DNA of 64,000 bases, taken from contig NZ_CP021780.1 of assembly GCF_002192415.1 (NCBI RefSeq), forward strand, positions 6,200,001-6,264,000, given 5' to 3'. The stretch comes from Paenibacillus donghaensis (GTDB lineage: Bacteria > Bacillota > Bacilli > Paenibacillales > Paenibacillaceae). Shown piece after piece: positions 18,410-27,597 of the stretch (its first letter is position 1; each line of letters starts with the position of its first letter). Below the pieces are notes generated by a model. It saw only the letters and a list, made by a program, of their open reading frames with translations, made no database searches and was not told the DNA's origin. The position numbers and the translations under genes were made by a program.

Positions 18410-19232
18410 TGGTCTTGTCCCCCTTCCGTTTCCAGAAAGCAGAACTCCTCTCCTTCAGCGGAGAAGTTGCACGCAGCTCTTGATACAGCTTCGAGATCAG
18501 CGATTCTTCCTTGATATCCCGCACGATCTGGCCATTGAGCGCCAGCGAGATCTGTCCGGTCTCCTCGGAGACCACTACTGAAACGGAGTCGGCCACTTCG
18601 CTGATCCCAATTGCCGCACGATGCCGGGTCCCCAGTTCCTTGCTGATAAAAGGGTTCTCGGACAACGGCAGATAACATGCTGCCGCGGCAATCGTGCTGC
18701 CCTGCATAATGAGCGCTCCGTCATGGAGCGGTGTATTCGGTATAAAAATATTAATCAGCAGCTCCGAGCTGACTACCGAACGCATCGGGATGCCCGATTC
18801 TGTATATTCGTTGAGTCCTGTTGTCCGCTCGAATACTATTAATGCACCTATTTTTCTACGCGATAAATAATTCACCGCCTTAATAACTTCACCGATCAGC
18901 TTGTTGATCTCCTCGTCGTCCTCCGACCAGCGGCCGAGGAATTTCCCACGCCCGAGCTGCTCAAGCCCGCGCCTCAGCTCCGGCTGGAAGATGATAAATA
19001 CGGCGAAGATCCCGAACGTAAACACCTGGTTCATCAGCCACTTCAGTGTGTACAGGTCAAGAAGCGTGCTGACGGCCCAAATGACAACGAGCACCAGGAT
19101 ACCCTTCAGCAGTTGAACCGCGCGGGTACCGCGCACCATATTGAGCACTTTATAGATAATGTAGCTGACAATTAGGATGTCAATTATATCTTTAATGGAC
19201 TCTTTCCATGTAAAATCCGTAAAATAGCTCAT
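18402..19232 (-). CDS. cdaA: diadenylate cyclase CdaA
   Basis: CdaA joins two ATP into c-di-AMP, which controls potassium, osmolyte and cell-wall balance. 276 residues: three N-terminal transmembrane helices (to about residue 80), a short coiled linker, then the DAC domain with the DGA motif (LHDGALIMQG) and the GTRHRAAIG motif, both complete. A GGGGG site lies about 10 nt before the ATG. It heads cdaA-cdaR-glmM-glmS, the order known from Bacillus. The 306-base gap upstream contains the rsiW terminator and nothing else clear. Confidence 0.96.
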   Translation of the reverse strand: MSYFTDFTWKESIKDIIDILIVSYIIYKVLNMVRGTRAVQLLKGILVLVVIWAVSTLLDLYTLKWLMNQVFTFGIFAVFIIFQPELRRGLEQLGRGKFLGRWSEDDEEINKLIGEVIKAVNYLSRRKIGALIVFERTTGLNEYTESGIPMRSVVSSELLINIFIPNTPLHDGALIMQGSTIAAAACYLPLSENPFISKELGTRHRAAIGISEVADSVSVVVSEETGQISLALNGQIVRDIKEESLISKLYQELRATSPLKERSSAFWKRKGDKTNG

Positions 19233-19474
19233 TGCCTAAAACCCCCGTCATTTCATATTAGCTGGGTTTATGTAAATTGTCTGTTAGTTCTGTACCATAT
19301 CTAGGTTATAACGTTCCCGGTCCAGTTGCAAGTTTAAGGCATAATTCCGTGCATATACAGAGTTTTCCAGTTAAGAAGAAACGGCTTCGCCGTCCTTTGA
19401 GGAAGGGCAACCGTTTCTGTAGGAAGTTAGAAGAATCATTTATTGTGTGAAGCATATAACTGCTTATATTCAAC

Positions 19475-19507
19475 AAAAAAGCGCCATCTTTCCGGAAAAA
19501 GAGGCGC
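19475..19507 (-). terminator. rsiW terminator
   Basis: Minus strand GCGCC ... GGCGC with a 17-nt loop that can pair further, then TTTTTTG. It lies 33 nt after the rsiW stop. A second, larger hairpin (GAAACGG/CCGTTTC) follows at about 19377-19420. Confidence 0.75.
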
Positions 19508-19539
19508 AAATAATATTCCTGCTTAGCGACCAGTCAAGC

Positions 19540-20154
19540 TTAACGGTAGGCAACTTCAGAGAACATGTTCGTCACTTTATACCAGAGCCAACTTACCGCT
19601 TGGTCTATATTTTTGGCTTGCCCCGAGATATGGGCAGTTGAAGCTTTGTAGAGCGACCCGTCGATGACAGTCACATTGCCGTTCACTTCGCCATATACCT
19701 GCGTTTTGCCATTCTCCACAGTAAGATCGCCGGTGATGGTATGTCCGGACGGCACAATAACCGTATCACCCTTGATCACTACCTGATCCAGGTCCGATCC
19801 TCTGACTACCAGCTGGGTGTTCTGATTCCAGAAAGTGGCTGCGCTCATCAGCATGACTACAAGAAACAACGATGCCGCCGTTAACGCGGGATGTCTCTTG
19901 ATCCAGGTGACAAAAGCTTTCTCTTTCTTAGGTTTCGGCAACGCGTTCATGATGCGGCCCACTAGTTCGTCGGAGGCTGCTGCGTTCTGATGCATCAGAG
20001 AGAACATCAGCATATCCGTCTGTTCCAATTCTTTGAACTTGATACGGCAATCCGGACAGGATAGAAGATGCTCCTTCAATTCCTTCTGCTGCTGTGCAGG
20101 CAAGTCGTCATCCAGGTAGTCATGCATCATAGAGACGGCCAGTTTGCATTCCAT
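19540..20154 (-). CDS. rsiW: anti-sigma-W factor RsiW
   Basis: 204 residues. The cytoplasmic N-terminal zinc anti-sigma domain has H29-x3-C33-x2-C36 (HLLSCPDC). A single membrane helix lies at about 90-108. The outside part is beta-rich with GDLTVENG- and GNVTV-type repeats, like a short bactofilin-like helix. It holds SigW at the membrane until regulated proteolysis. The start is ATG 20154, 9 nt after AAAGGA; a Met six codons earlier lacks a site. It follows sigW by 123 bases, longer than the near overlap in Bacillus, and that gap carries its own SigW-type promoter. Confidence 0.9.
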   Translation of the reverse strand: MECKLAVSMMHDYLDDDLPAQQQKELKEHLLSCPDCRIKFKELEQTDMLMFSLMHQNAAASDELVGRIMNALPKPKKEKAFVTWIKRHPALTAASLFLVVMLMSAATFWNQNTQLVVRGSDLDQVVIKGDTVIVPSGHTITGDLTVENGKTQVYGEVNGNVTVIDGSLYKASTAHISGQAKNIDQAVSWLWYKVTNMFSEVAYR

Positions 20155-20234
20155 AGGAGCCAATCCTTTCATGAGTGCTATTTAATTATTCTGTGACTAA
20201 GGGGGCAGGAGACATAAGACTTGCTTAACTTACA

Positions 20235-20260
20235 TACGTCCCCGCCAGTCAGACGTTTCA
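20235..20260 (-). promoter_or_regulatory. SigW-type ECF promoter between sigW and rsiW
   Basis: Minus strand TGAAAC (20260-20255), exactly 16 nt, then CGTA (20238-20235). This is the full consensus for SigW-class promoters. A transcript would begin near 20228 and contain rsiW but not sigW. Confidence 0.75.
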
Positions 20261-20277
20261 CAAACTTTAATCTTATT

Positions 20278-20844
20278 TTACATTTTGGGACCTAATTTTT
20301 TACGCAAGAACTCACGCCCGCGATGCACCCGGGTCTTAATTGTAGTGACTGGCATATCCAGCACATCACTGATCTCCTGCAGCGACAGATCCTGCAGATA
20401 GCGGAGGATCATCACGGAACGGTACTTCACGGGCAGGCTGTCAATGGCCTCGTAGATCACCCTCTGTGTCTCGGAGAGCAGCAGTTCGGTCTCCGGAGTC
20501 ACATTGTCGCTTGGAATCAGGGAATAGCCGTCAATGCCCTCCTGGTCGTTCATTTCGGCATCCAGCGAATAGACTGGCTTGCGCTTGCGCAGCCTGTCGA
20601 TACACAGGTTGGTGCCGATACGGTAGATCCAGGTAGAGAACTTCTGTTTATCATCATACCGGTCAAGGTTTCTGTACACACGCAAAAAGGTTTCCTGGAC
20701 GATGTCCTCCGCCTCATGACGGTTGTTCAACATCCGGTATGCCAAATGATATATTTTGTCTTTATATAGCTCCACAAGCTCGGCAAAAGCCCTTTGGTCG
20801 CCCTTCAAGGCGAGCTTTGTCAATCTGCCTTCCAAATTCTCCAC
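20278..20844 (-). CDS. sigW: ECF RNA polymerase sigma factor SigW
   Basis: 188 residues. Region 2 (about 15-90) has the RNA polymerase and -10 binding helices (LAYRMLNNRHEAEDIVQETF, then FSTWIYRIGTN). Region 4 (about 130-185) has YLQDLSLQEISDVL and a recognition helix TTIKTRVHRGREFL. It directs polymerase to envelope-stress genes. It starts with GTG, with GGGGGAG about 8 nt upstream. No SigW-type promoter was found in the 250 bases upstream, unlike the Bacillus gene, but one sits directly downstream. Confidence 0.95.
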   Translation of the reverse strand: MENLEGRLTKLALKGDQRAFAELVELYKDKIYHLAYRMLNNRHEAEDIVQETFLRVYRNLDRYDDKQKFSTWIYRIGTNLCIDRLRKRKPVYSLDAEMNDQEGIDGYSLIPSDNVTPETELLLSETQRVIYEAIDSLPVKYRSVMILRYLQDLSLQEISDVLDMPVTTIKTRVHRGREFLRKKLGPKM

Positions 20845-21096
20845 CTGTTAACTCCCCCAGACTTGCCGCCCCTCGGTATTCTGCTTACAAATATCCACGG
20901 TACAAGCATTTAAATCGTAATTCAAGTCTGTGTAAAAATCAAGGATAGTCTTGTTACCTTTATCACTGACTCCCTACTCAAACAGCACAAACGAATAGTC
21001 CTTTTTTACGATCAATCAATTGTTCGCCAATCCGTAGATTTCACACGCATATGATAAGTACGCATATTAGCTTCATTGTTTTTCATTCGCTTCTCT

Positions 21097-21939
21097 TCAA
21101 ATCAGGCGCGCAATCTTTTCGATCTCCACTGCGGAAGCGGCCAACTGCTGCATGGAGGCGGTGATTTCCTCAGTGGCAGCAGCTTGGCGCTCGCTCTGTG
21201 CCAGACAATCCAGCAGGGTTTCATCCATCAGCGTAATGTTCTTCTTAATTGTCTGCAGAATGCCGGTGATTTCTTTGGCGGAGATTGCGCTGGAGACCGA
21301 CATTTTTCGGATTTCCTGCGCGACTACCCCAAATCCCCGGCCGTACTCGGCGGCATGCGCAGCTTCAATTGCGGCGTTCAGGCCCAGCAGATTGGAGTTG
21401 TCCGCCACTTTTTTGATGAAATCCAAAATCTCGTCCGTCTTATGCAGCTCTTCAACAACCTTGTGACCAAGCAGCTTAAGATCGCTTACGGTATTCGCCA
21501 AATCGGAGGCAGTCCCCGCTATTTCCCCGGAGGTGGAGCTTATCTCTTCAGAGGTTGTCGCCAAGGTATTGGCAGCATAGCTTAACGTTTCTTGATTGCT
21601 TAGACTGATCCCGATCGTAAAAACCCCGATAACCTTCCCGTCTTGTCCCCGAACCGGCATGGAGGAGGATTTGAAGGGCAATCCGTAGATTTCCTTCGGA
21701 ATATTTGCACTGACCACCTCGCCGGTGTCCAGAGATCTTCGGATCCCGCCATTCTGCGGAACCGATGTTCCTTCTTGAATTCGGATATCCAGCTCATTCC
21801 CCGGTAGATAATAGATAAACTTGTCCGAATCTGCTAATGCGAACATCACATCCAGCGGAAATAGCTGCTGCACGAGCGGCAACGATATTCTCAAAGCATT
21901 CAGCAATTGCTCAATATCCATTTCATTTTGACTCTTCAC
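21097..21939 (-). CDS. soluble methyl-accepting chemotaxis-like protein
   Basis: 280 residues, without any transmembrane segment. The N-terminal half (to about 125) is a PAS/GAF-like sensor. The C-terminal half is the coiled-coil signalling domain with the hairpin tip NSNLLGLNAAIEAAHAAEYG and VVAQEIRKMS that contacts CheA/CheW. It resembles B. subtilis YfmS in size and layout. Start is a GTG 10 nt after AGGAG; the longer upstream frame contains cysteine-rich, unlikely sequence. It stands alone. The 345 bases down to ppc hold only the ppc terminator hairpins. The ligand is unknown. Confidence 0.8.
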   Translation of the reverse strand: MKSQNEMDIEQLLNALRISLPLVQQLFPLDVMFALADSDKFIYYLPGNELDIRIQEGTSVPQNGGIRRSLDTGEVVSANIPKEIYGLPFKSSSMPVRGQDGKVIGVFTIGISLSNQETLSYAANTLATTSEEISSTSGEIAGTASDLANTVSDLKLLGHKVVEELHKTDEILDFIKKVADNSNLLGLNAAIEAAHAAEYGRGFGVVAQEIRKMSVSSAISAKEITGILQTIKKNITLMDETLLDCLAQSERQAAATEEITASMQQLAASAVEIEKIARLI

Positions 21940-22165
21940 TACACCACAGCTCCTAATACAGCATTTTAGATTATTATAGCACGGGGAAAAACGCACCCCA
22001 CAAAGCATTTAGTCCTTGCTATATGGGTTCACCACTGCGCTTCCTTCACACTTAAATTTGTCAGAACTGCGCTGAGGCAGATACGTCATAGTTCCGCTCG
22101 GAGGAGGCCAATGCGATCCTGTTGATCCGCTCAAAGGCTGTTAGCAGATGCGCTGCCAAGCGCAC

Positions 22166-22232
22166 AAAAGTCCGCCCCCGGAAGGAGCGGACTTAAACAC
22201 AGCAGCGGGACGGGATACCCGGCACCGCTGCT
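22166..22232 (-). terminator. ppc terminators, two hairpins
   Basis: Past the ppc stop the minus strand forms AGCAGCGG/CCGCTGCT (22232-22201), then AAGTCCGC/GCGGACTT (22194-22168) followed by TTTT. The second is the likely end point. Confidence 0.7.
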
Positions 22233-22284
22233 TATTATAGTACATAGCTGCGAAGCGCAGCAGCTCATCTGCGGCCTGCGGGCA

Positions 22285-25077
22285 TCAGCCCGTATTCCGC
22301 AGCCCTGCGGCAATGCCGTTGATCGTGAGCAGCACCTCGCGGAGCAGCTCGGGATCATCACCGTCGGCGTCGCGCAGCTCTCTCAGCTCAGCGAGCAGCT
22401 GCACCTGCAGATAGCTGAGTGGATCGACATAAGGATTGCGCAGACGGATGGATTCCTGGATCACCGGTACGTTGTCCAGAATATCCTGCTGGCGGGTAAT
22501 CTTCAGGATCAGCTCGGAGGTTAGTTTGAACTCCTCTTCAATCTGGCCGAAGATCCGCTCGCGCGCCTCGTCATTTTTGCCCATGCCGGCGTATTCCTTG
22601 GCGATAATCAAATCCGCCTTGGCGATCGCCATCTGCAGCGTATCAATCAGCGTGGTGAAGAACGAGAAGTTCTCATACATATGCTGCATGATCTTCAGGT
22701 TCTCTTCCTTGCCCTGATAGAAGCTCTGCAGTCCGGTGCCTGCAGCGTACCAGGCCGGGAGCAGATAACGGCTCTGTGTCCAGGCAAATACCCAAGGAAT
22801 CGCACGCAGGTCTTCGAAGCGGTCGCTGTTCTTGCGCTTGGAAGGACGGGAACCGATGTTCAGCTCTCCGACTTCAGGCAGCGGCGTGGATTCTTTGAAA
22901 TAGGTCAGGAAATCGGGATCACGGAAGATCAGATCCTGATATTTGTTCAAGGATACATCGGAGATGTTCTTGATAATCTCATCCCACTTCTCCTCATACA
23001 GATCCGCCTGTGGAGTTCTGGCATTAATCGCTGCTGTCACCAGCGCCGATGTAGCCTGTTCCAGACTGCGGTAAGCAATGCCCTGCATGGAGTAACGGGA
23101 GGAGATAACCTCACCCTGCTCCGTAATCTTGATCCCGCCGCCAATCGTCGAAGCTGGCTGAGCCAGGATACTGCGGTTCAGCGGCATGCCGCCGCGGCCC
23201 AGTGCCCCACCGCGGCCATGGAAGAACTTCAGCTTGATGCCGAATTCATCGGCTGTAGCTGTAATCTGCTTCAGTGCCACGCGAAGCTCCCAGTTCGCGG
23301 TAACCACGCCGCCGTCCTTGTTGCTGTCAGAATAACCAAGCATGATCTCCTGAAGATCATGCATGGCTCTGACCGCATCGCGGTAGATCGGCAGGCTAAG
23401 CAGTCTGTGCATAATCTGCGGTGCTTCATGCAGGTCATCAATGGTCTCGAAGAGCGGCACCGCCTGCAGTGTGCAGACTACGGTCCCATCATTGTCCTTG
23501 CGGAACAAGCCAACTTCCTTGGAGAACACCATCACTTCCAGGATATCACTGGCCGCTTCCGCCATACTGATCAGATAGCTGGTAATACACTGCTGGCCAT
23601 ACTCTTCCTGAGCCTGGAATACCGTGCGGTATACGCTGAGGCATTCTTCCGTGCTTTCGGAATACGATTGGTAAGGCGAAGTCAGCGGACGCGGATCATT
23701 CAGCAGCTTCTCCAGCAGATCCACCTTCTCGTCCTCCGAGAGCTTGGAGTAATCCGGCGTTACATTCATCTTCTCCAGAACCTCAGTCATCGCATTCTCA
23801 TGCTCCTGGCTGTGCTGGCGCACATCAAGAGTTGCCGTGTGGAAGCCGAACAGCTCCACCTGGCGGATCAGCTTCTTAATGTAGGTATCCGCTACATAAT
23901 CGGCATAATGATGCCGAAGGCTGCGGTCAATGACGTTCAGATCATCTATAAATTCCTCTGGTGAGGAATAACGCTCCGGTGTACCCTTGGTTTCATCATC
24001 GAGGACATTCTGTGTCTTCCCGATCATGTAACTCAGCTTAATCCGGTAAGGTTCATTATCGTTGTGCCAGGTCTTGCCTTTGTCGAGGTTGATAATATTG
24101 CGGTCCTGCTCAATGGAATCCAGCAGTTCCTGGGTTACGCTGACAATGCTTGTACTGAAGCTCAAATATTGCATCAGCTCGCGCATAATCCGCTGATATT
24201 CCCGAATGGCCAGCTTGCGCTGCATGCGCAGCGTTTCCAGCGTAACCGCAGAGGTTACCGAAGGGTTGCCGTCACGGTCGCCGCCGATCCACGATCCAAA
24301 CCGCAGATAGGTAGGCACATGCCAGTTCTGCCCCGGATAATATTTGCTCAGGCAGCGTTCAAGCTCCTGGTAGACATCAGGCAGCACATGAAAGATCGTC
24401 TCATGGAAATAATACATCCCGTTGCGCACTTCATCGAGCACTGTGGGCTTGCGGTCACGCAGCTCATCGGTCTGCCACAGTGTAATCACTTCGTTCAGCA
24501 GCTTCTCACGCAGTTGTTCACGTTCGCGGAAAGTTAGGGTAGGATTGTCCAACCCCGTCACATCGTCGGCAATCCGTTTATGGATGTCGAGGATGGCACG
24601 GCGCATGGCCTCTGTTGGGTGAGCCGTCATAACCAGCTCCAGCGACATCCCTTTGATGATCTCACGCACATCATCCTGGGAGAAATCACGCTCCCGCAGC
24701 TCTTGAATGGCGCTTTCGATGGACCCTGGCTGTACCGTTTCCCCGGCAGAACGCTCGTAATCACGTTTGCGGCGAATCCGGTGGTTTTGCTCAGCAATAT
24801 TCACCAATTGGAAATATATGGCGAATGCCCGTATCACCTGGTGGCGGTTCTCCGGATCCAGAGAAGTGATCAATTCCTTAAATTCAGTGTGCAGTTCAGG
24901 CAAAAACAATGAGCGCAGCGATTTGCTGGTCTCGCGGATTTTCTCCACAATCTCCAACAGCTCGTTGCCGCCTTGGTGAACCAAGACCTCGCCCAGTATA
25001 TTCCCCAAGAACCGTACGTCCCGCCGCAGCAGATTGTTAGAGTTGCTTTTGCTGACGGTAGTCGTAAGTTCTGTCAT
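22285..25077 (-). CDS. ppc: phosphoenolpyruvate carboxylase
   Basis: Adds bicarbonate to PEP to make oxaloacetate and so refills the TCA cycle. About 930 residues, full length. Catalytic landmarks are present: VMTAHPTE (His near 165), GSWIGGDRDGNPSV, GYSDSNKDGG, and the glycine-rich loop FHGRGGALGRGG. The C-terminus ends in RNTG, as usual for this family. Start taken at 25077, 4 nt after GGGGGGAG; ten extra N-terminal codons are unlikely. Single-gene unit. Bacillus relies on pyruvate carboxylase instead, and ppc is common in Paenibacillus. Confidence 0.97.
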   Translation of the reverse strand: MTELTTTVSKSNSNNLLRRDVRFLGNILGEVLVHQGGNELLEIVEKIRETSKSLRSLFLPELHTEFKELITSLDPENRHQVIRAFAIYFQLVNIAEQNHRIRRKRDYERSAGETVQPGSIESAIQELRERDFSQDDVREIIKGMSLELVMTAHPTEAMRRAILDIHKRIADDVTGLDNPTLTFREREQLREKLLNEVITLWQTDELRDRKPTVLDEVRNGMYYFHETIFHVLPDVYQELERCLSKYYPGQNWHVPTYLRFGSWIGGDRDGNPSVTSAVTLETLRMQRKLAIREYQRIMRELMQYLSFSTSIVSVTQELLDSIEQDRNIINLDKGKTWHNDNEPYRIKLSYMIGKTQNVLDDETKGTPERYSSPEEFIDDLNVIDRSLRHHYADYVADTYIKKLIRQVELFGFHTATLDVRQHSQEHENAMTEVLEKMNVTPDYSKLSEDEKVDLLEKLLNDPRPLTSPYQSYSESTEECLSVYRTVFQAQEEYGQQCITSYLISMAEAASDILEVMVFSKEVGLFRKDNDGTVVCTLQAVPLFETIDDLHEAPQIMHRLLSLPIYRDAVRAMHDLQEIMLGYSDSNKDGGVVTANWELRVALKQITATADEFGIKLKFFHGRGGALGRGGMPLNRSILAQPASTIGGGIKITEQGEVISSRYSMQGIAYRSLEQATSALVTAAINARTPQADLYEEKWDEIIKNISDVSLNKYQDLIFRDPDFLTYFKESTPLPEVGELNIGSRPSKRKNSDRFEDLRAIPWVFAWTQSRYLLPAWYAAGTGLQSFYQGKEENLKIMQHMYENFSFFTTLIDTLQMAIAKADLIIAKEYAGMGKNDEARERIFGQIEEEFKLTSELILKITRQQDILDNVPVIQESIRLRNPYVDPLSYLQVQLLAELRELRDADGDDPELLREVLLTINGIAAGLRNTG

Positions 25078-25277
25078 GCTGCTCCCCCCATCCTCTTTCC
25101 GGATCAATGTCTATAGCATTGTCTATTTAAATCTTTCCTCATATCATACAATAAAACTTCCCGGAAATCTTCAACTTTATTACGCGGTAAAGCAGTACAG
25201 CAATTACGATTATACACCAATCCTTGTATTTATACAGTCATAAATATTTACCTGGGTGATCAAATCCGCTTATCCGC

Positions 25278-25559
25278 TCATTCCCCCGCAGTGCCCGGAC
25301 GGTCCTTGAAGGCCAGCTCGAACAATCCTGTAGCCGACAAGCCGGCCAGTCCACCCGACCATAGTCTGAGCACCCACGTAAGTTCGGTAAAAGGGTATGC
25401 CACCGCGCCCACCGCCAGTCCCGCCACCAGTCCAATAAGCGGGAGGGCGTTGCGCGGGAGCTTGATTGTTTTTTTGATCAGCTGTACCAATGCTACAATA
25501 AATACGGCCAACACCGTAGCAAAAGCCAACACCTGTTCCAGATTGTTGAGGTTATTCAT
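25278..25559 (-). CDS. phage-type holin
   Basis: 93 residues with two or three membrane segments (about 8-28, 37-57, 65-85) and a short charged tail, like Hol44/A118-type holins. It would make membrane holes that release the endolysin and the tail particles. Two in-frame starts lie two codons apart: the first (25565) is almost on top of AAGGGGG, the second (25559) has 7-nt spacing. Dual starts are a known timing device in holins. It overlaps the endolysin end by 8-14 nt and is the last gene of the tail cluster. Confidence 0.8.
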   Translation of the reverse strand: MNNLNNLEQVLAFATVLAVFIVALVQLIKKTIKLPRNALPLIGLVAGLAVGAVAYPFTELTWVLRLWSGGLAGLSATGLFELAFKDRPGTAGE

Positions 25560-26268
25560 CTCCATTCCCCCTTAATTGTGAGCTGGTAACTTCAACCGTC
25601 CGCGTAGCCGCAATATATCTCACCTGTGCACCAAGCGCTTCCGCCAGACTTCGGACAGGTACATAGGTTATTCCCTTATTCAGCATACCGTCTGCAATCT
25701 TAACTCCGTTCACTTGTACAACTGCTGTGTGTTCTGTCTTCATATCCTGCTTCTCCCCTTCTTTGTTAATCTTTTGGTACAACGCCTCGACGGAAGCGGC
25801 AGAAGGCTCCGCCCCACCGCGCAATTGAGCCAGGCTTAATCCGAACGCAATCTGCAAATGGGGATAGTCCCGGAAGCTGGTCCAATCTCCACCCCATTCA
25901 AAACCGAGCGCTTTCGCCTCACGGACGACTTCCTGCCAATCGGCTATCTCATCCCCGTTACCGTCACTACCGGTATCCCAGGAAACAGTCCGCCCATCTT
26001 GCAGCAGCAGCGCAAAATCAACCGCCAGCCCATAATTATGATAGCTGTAGCCGCCACGGGCATTGGTGACTATGGCTCCCTTGACGGTGCGCCCTTGCGC
26101 ATACAACGCGTTCTGCTCGGCCACGGTACGTAGTCCTTGGGTAATCAGAATCGGAATTCCGCGCTGGCAGCAATGTTCGGTTAGAGTCTGGGCGGCAACC
26201 CGCACTGCGGGGTGGAGGCCTTTCAGGCGTGTGGCGGATTTACTTTTTAGCTGGGTCAGAGTCAGCAT
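25552..26268 (-). CDS. endolysin, M15 peptidase with C-terminal copper-amine-oxidase-like domain
   Basis: 238 residues. Residues 1 to about 145 are a D-Ala/L-Ala-type M15 peptidase: QGLRTVAEQNALYAQGR, the zinc site SYHNYGLAVD and the later HLQIAFG, as in CwlK/Ply500 enzymes. It cuts stem peptides of the wall. Residues about 185-235 match the short stalk-like domain often called copper amine oxidase N-terminal (VQVNGVKI, ITYVPVRSLAEALGAQV), probably a wall-binding part. AAAGGAG lies 6 nt before the ATG. Its start overlaps the gene above by 29 nt. Confidence 0.88.
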   Translation of the reverse strand: MLTLTQLKSKSATRLKGLHPAVRVAAQTLTEHCCQRGIPILITQGLRTVAEQNALYAQGRTVKGAIVTNARGGYSYHNYGLAVDFALLLQDGRTVSWDTGSDGNGDEIADWQEVVREAKALGFEWGGDWTSFRDYPHLQIAFGLSLAQLRGGAEPSAASVEALYQKINKEGEKQDMKTEHTAVVQVNGVKIADGMLNKGITYVPVRSLAEALGAQVRYIAATRTVEVTSSQLRGNGDE

Positions 26269-26635
26269 GGCGTTCTCCTTTGCGGTCGAATTTCTTAATA
26301 TGCATGAATTGATCGTAGTTCCCCGAGCGGGTCAGCAAGGCCAGAACAACCAATCCAACCGTAGTCCCCAGCTGAGCCAAGGTCCAGGCATATCTCAGCC
26401 CTGCCAGCAACTCCGGCGAAGATAGGTGGGCGGCATCGGCAACAAGGATGAACAGCACCACGAGCATTTTAAACGTATACGCCAGCAGAAAAAAAAGCAT
26501 CGCCAGCATGAAGAGACTGACTACGCCTTTTTGGAAACGTTCATAGAAATAGGACTTATGGCTGTACAGAATATACAGCGCGCAGGCGATGGCCATGCCG
26601 TACAATATCATCAGCATGTAATCAATCATGTCCAT
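26240..26635 (-). CDS. small membrane protein of the lysis module
   Basis: 131 residues with three hydrophobic segments (about 6-24, 35-60, 82-104) and a charged C-terminus. Family not recognised. Start at 26635 with GGGGTGAG 4 nt upstream. It sits between two other small lysis-side genes, each overlapping its neighbour, so it is likely an accessory holin or a regulator of lysis timing. Confidence 0.65.
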   Translation of the reverse strand: MDMIDYMLMILYGMAIACALYILYSHKSYFYERFQKGVVSLFMLAMLFFLLAYTFKMLVVLFILVADAAHLSSPELLAGLRYAWTLAQLGTTVGLVVLALLTRSGNYDQFMHIKKFDRKGERHADSDPAKK

Positions 26636-26822
26636 GATGCTCACCCCGATCATAGATTAAATATTTGGCGAAGCGGTTATGCTTAATCTCCTCCTGGATT
26701 TCCTGCGACACATTCTGGTATTGGCTGATCGTCAAGGTGACGCGGACGGAGGCTCTGCGCAATTCCTTTGCTCTGGCGGCGTGCCGGGGGAGCAGCAGGC
26801 GCCTGATCCAATCTGAGCGCAT
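26622..26822 (-). CDS. small basic protein of the tail cluster
   Basis: 66 residues, arginine-rich in the first half, with a His-rich end. No membrane segment and no family recognised. GGGGGAG 6 nt before the ATG and tight overlap with the next gene support it as real. Confidence 0.6.
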   Translation of the reverse strand: MRSDWIRRLLLPRHAARAKELRRASVRVTLTISQYQNVSQEIQEEIKHNRFAKYLIYDRGEHHGHD

Positions 26823-26824
26823 CG

Positions 26825-27106
26825 TTAACTCCCCCTGTCTTCCGTGTGGTCAATCTTCAGCTTCTTCAGCACATCCAGTGTGGGCTGCATAAACTCCGAG
26901 CGTTCCTTGTCCAGAATCGCCTGTAGCCGGTCACGGTCCTCTTCCGCACGATCCAGTAGCTCACGCGGCACCAGGTTTCCTTTGACGATGGAGCGCAGCA
27001 GCAGCAGCAGGGCGATCATCAGAATCAGCGCCACCATATACGCCAGCCCGTACTTGTCCGCCAGCGGCAGTAGCCGCTCCAGCTGTGTGATATCTCCCTC
27101 TTCCAT
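26825..27106 (-). CDS. XhlA-like membrane-anchored coiled-coil protein
   Basis: 93 residues: short N-terminus, one strong membrane helix (about 19-37, YMVALILMIALLLLL), then a charged coiled coil. Similar in size and layout to XhlA-type partners of PBSX holins. Two Met codons lie two apart; the second has 7-nt spacing to AAGGGAG and was chosen. A terminator-like hairpin lies just upstream. Confidence 0.6.
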   Translation of the reverse strand: MEEGDITQLERLLPLADKYGLAYMVALILMIALLLLLRSIVKGNLVPRELLDRAEEDRDRLQAILDKERSEFMQPTLDVLKKLKIDHTEDRGS

Positions 27107-27132
27107 CTTCATGCTCCCTTCTTGTAATATGA

Positions 27133-27158
27133 CAAAAGCCCCCGGGCAAGCCGGGGGC
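27133..27158 (-). terminator. terminator inside the tail cluster
   Basis: GCCCCCGG-CTTGC-CCGGGGGC stem on the minus strand followed by TTTTG. It separates the tail-fibre transcript from the lysis genes about 25 bases further on, so lysis genes may depend on read-through. Confidence 0.65.
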
Positions 27159-27281
27159 AGCAAAAAGTCCAATCGCGATTTAGTTGCAAAAATGGTAACT
27201 GCTTTGGCCCCCGTTGGGTTGGAGCAGGTAAGTCTGATGGCCGCATCATTCCAACCCACTCTAGTCCATTCCAATAAAGAG

Positions 27282-27472
27282 AATTTAGTTGCGAATCCGC
27301 ATCTAATTTTCCGGTTTTTTCCTTTTCAGAGCAAATAAGTGCGAAAACGCAACTAATTTCGGGTTTTGAGCACTACAGAAGCGATTTACGCAAAATTAGT
27401 TGCAGATTTGCACTTATTTTCCCTTATCCAGCAGCTTCACCTGAAATTAGATGCACTTTCGCATCTAATTTC
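27282..27472. repeat. four copies of a palindromic AAATTAG-TGC element
   Basis: In the 490-base gene-free gap four imperfect palindromes of 28-30 bp lie at about 27282, 27331, 27391 and 27443. The consensus is AAATTAGTTGC, 5-6 free bases, then GCAACTAATTT, with TTGC/ATGC/GTGC variants and changes in one arm compensated in the other in the last copy. A degenerate fifth copy may lie at 27177. They would form hairpins in RNA or bind a dimeric protein. Confidence 0.7.
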
Positions 27473-27597
27473 TCTGGAGGGAAGTTCCAACGCAACACTC
27501 TACATCCTACATAACACCTAACTACCTGTAACTTTTATCACGGCTGCTTTTAGGAAAAATAAGGCTTAATTCCCCTATAACTACGAACGTAGGGCAA

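Noticed and set aside
27282..27472. Possible CRISPR array
   Set aside because: Only four palindromic units with uneven spacing and variable sequence, no cas genes; fits REP/MITE-like elements.
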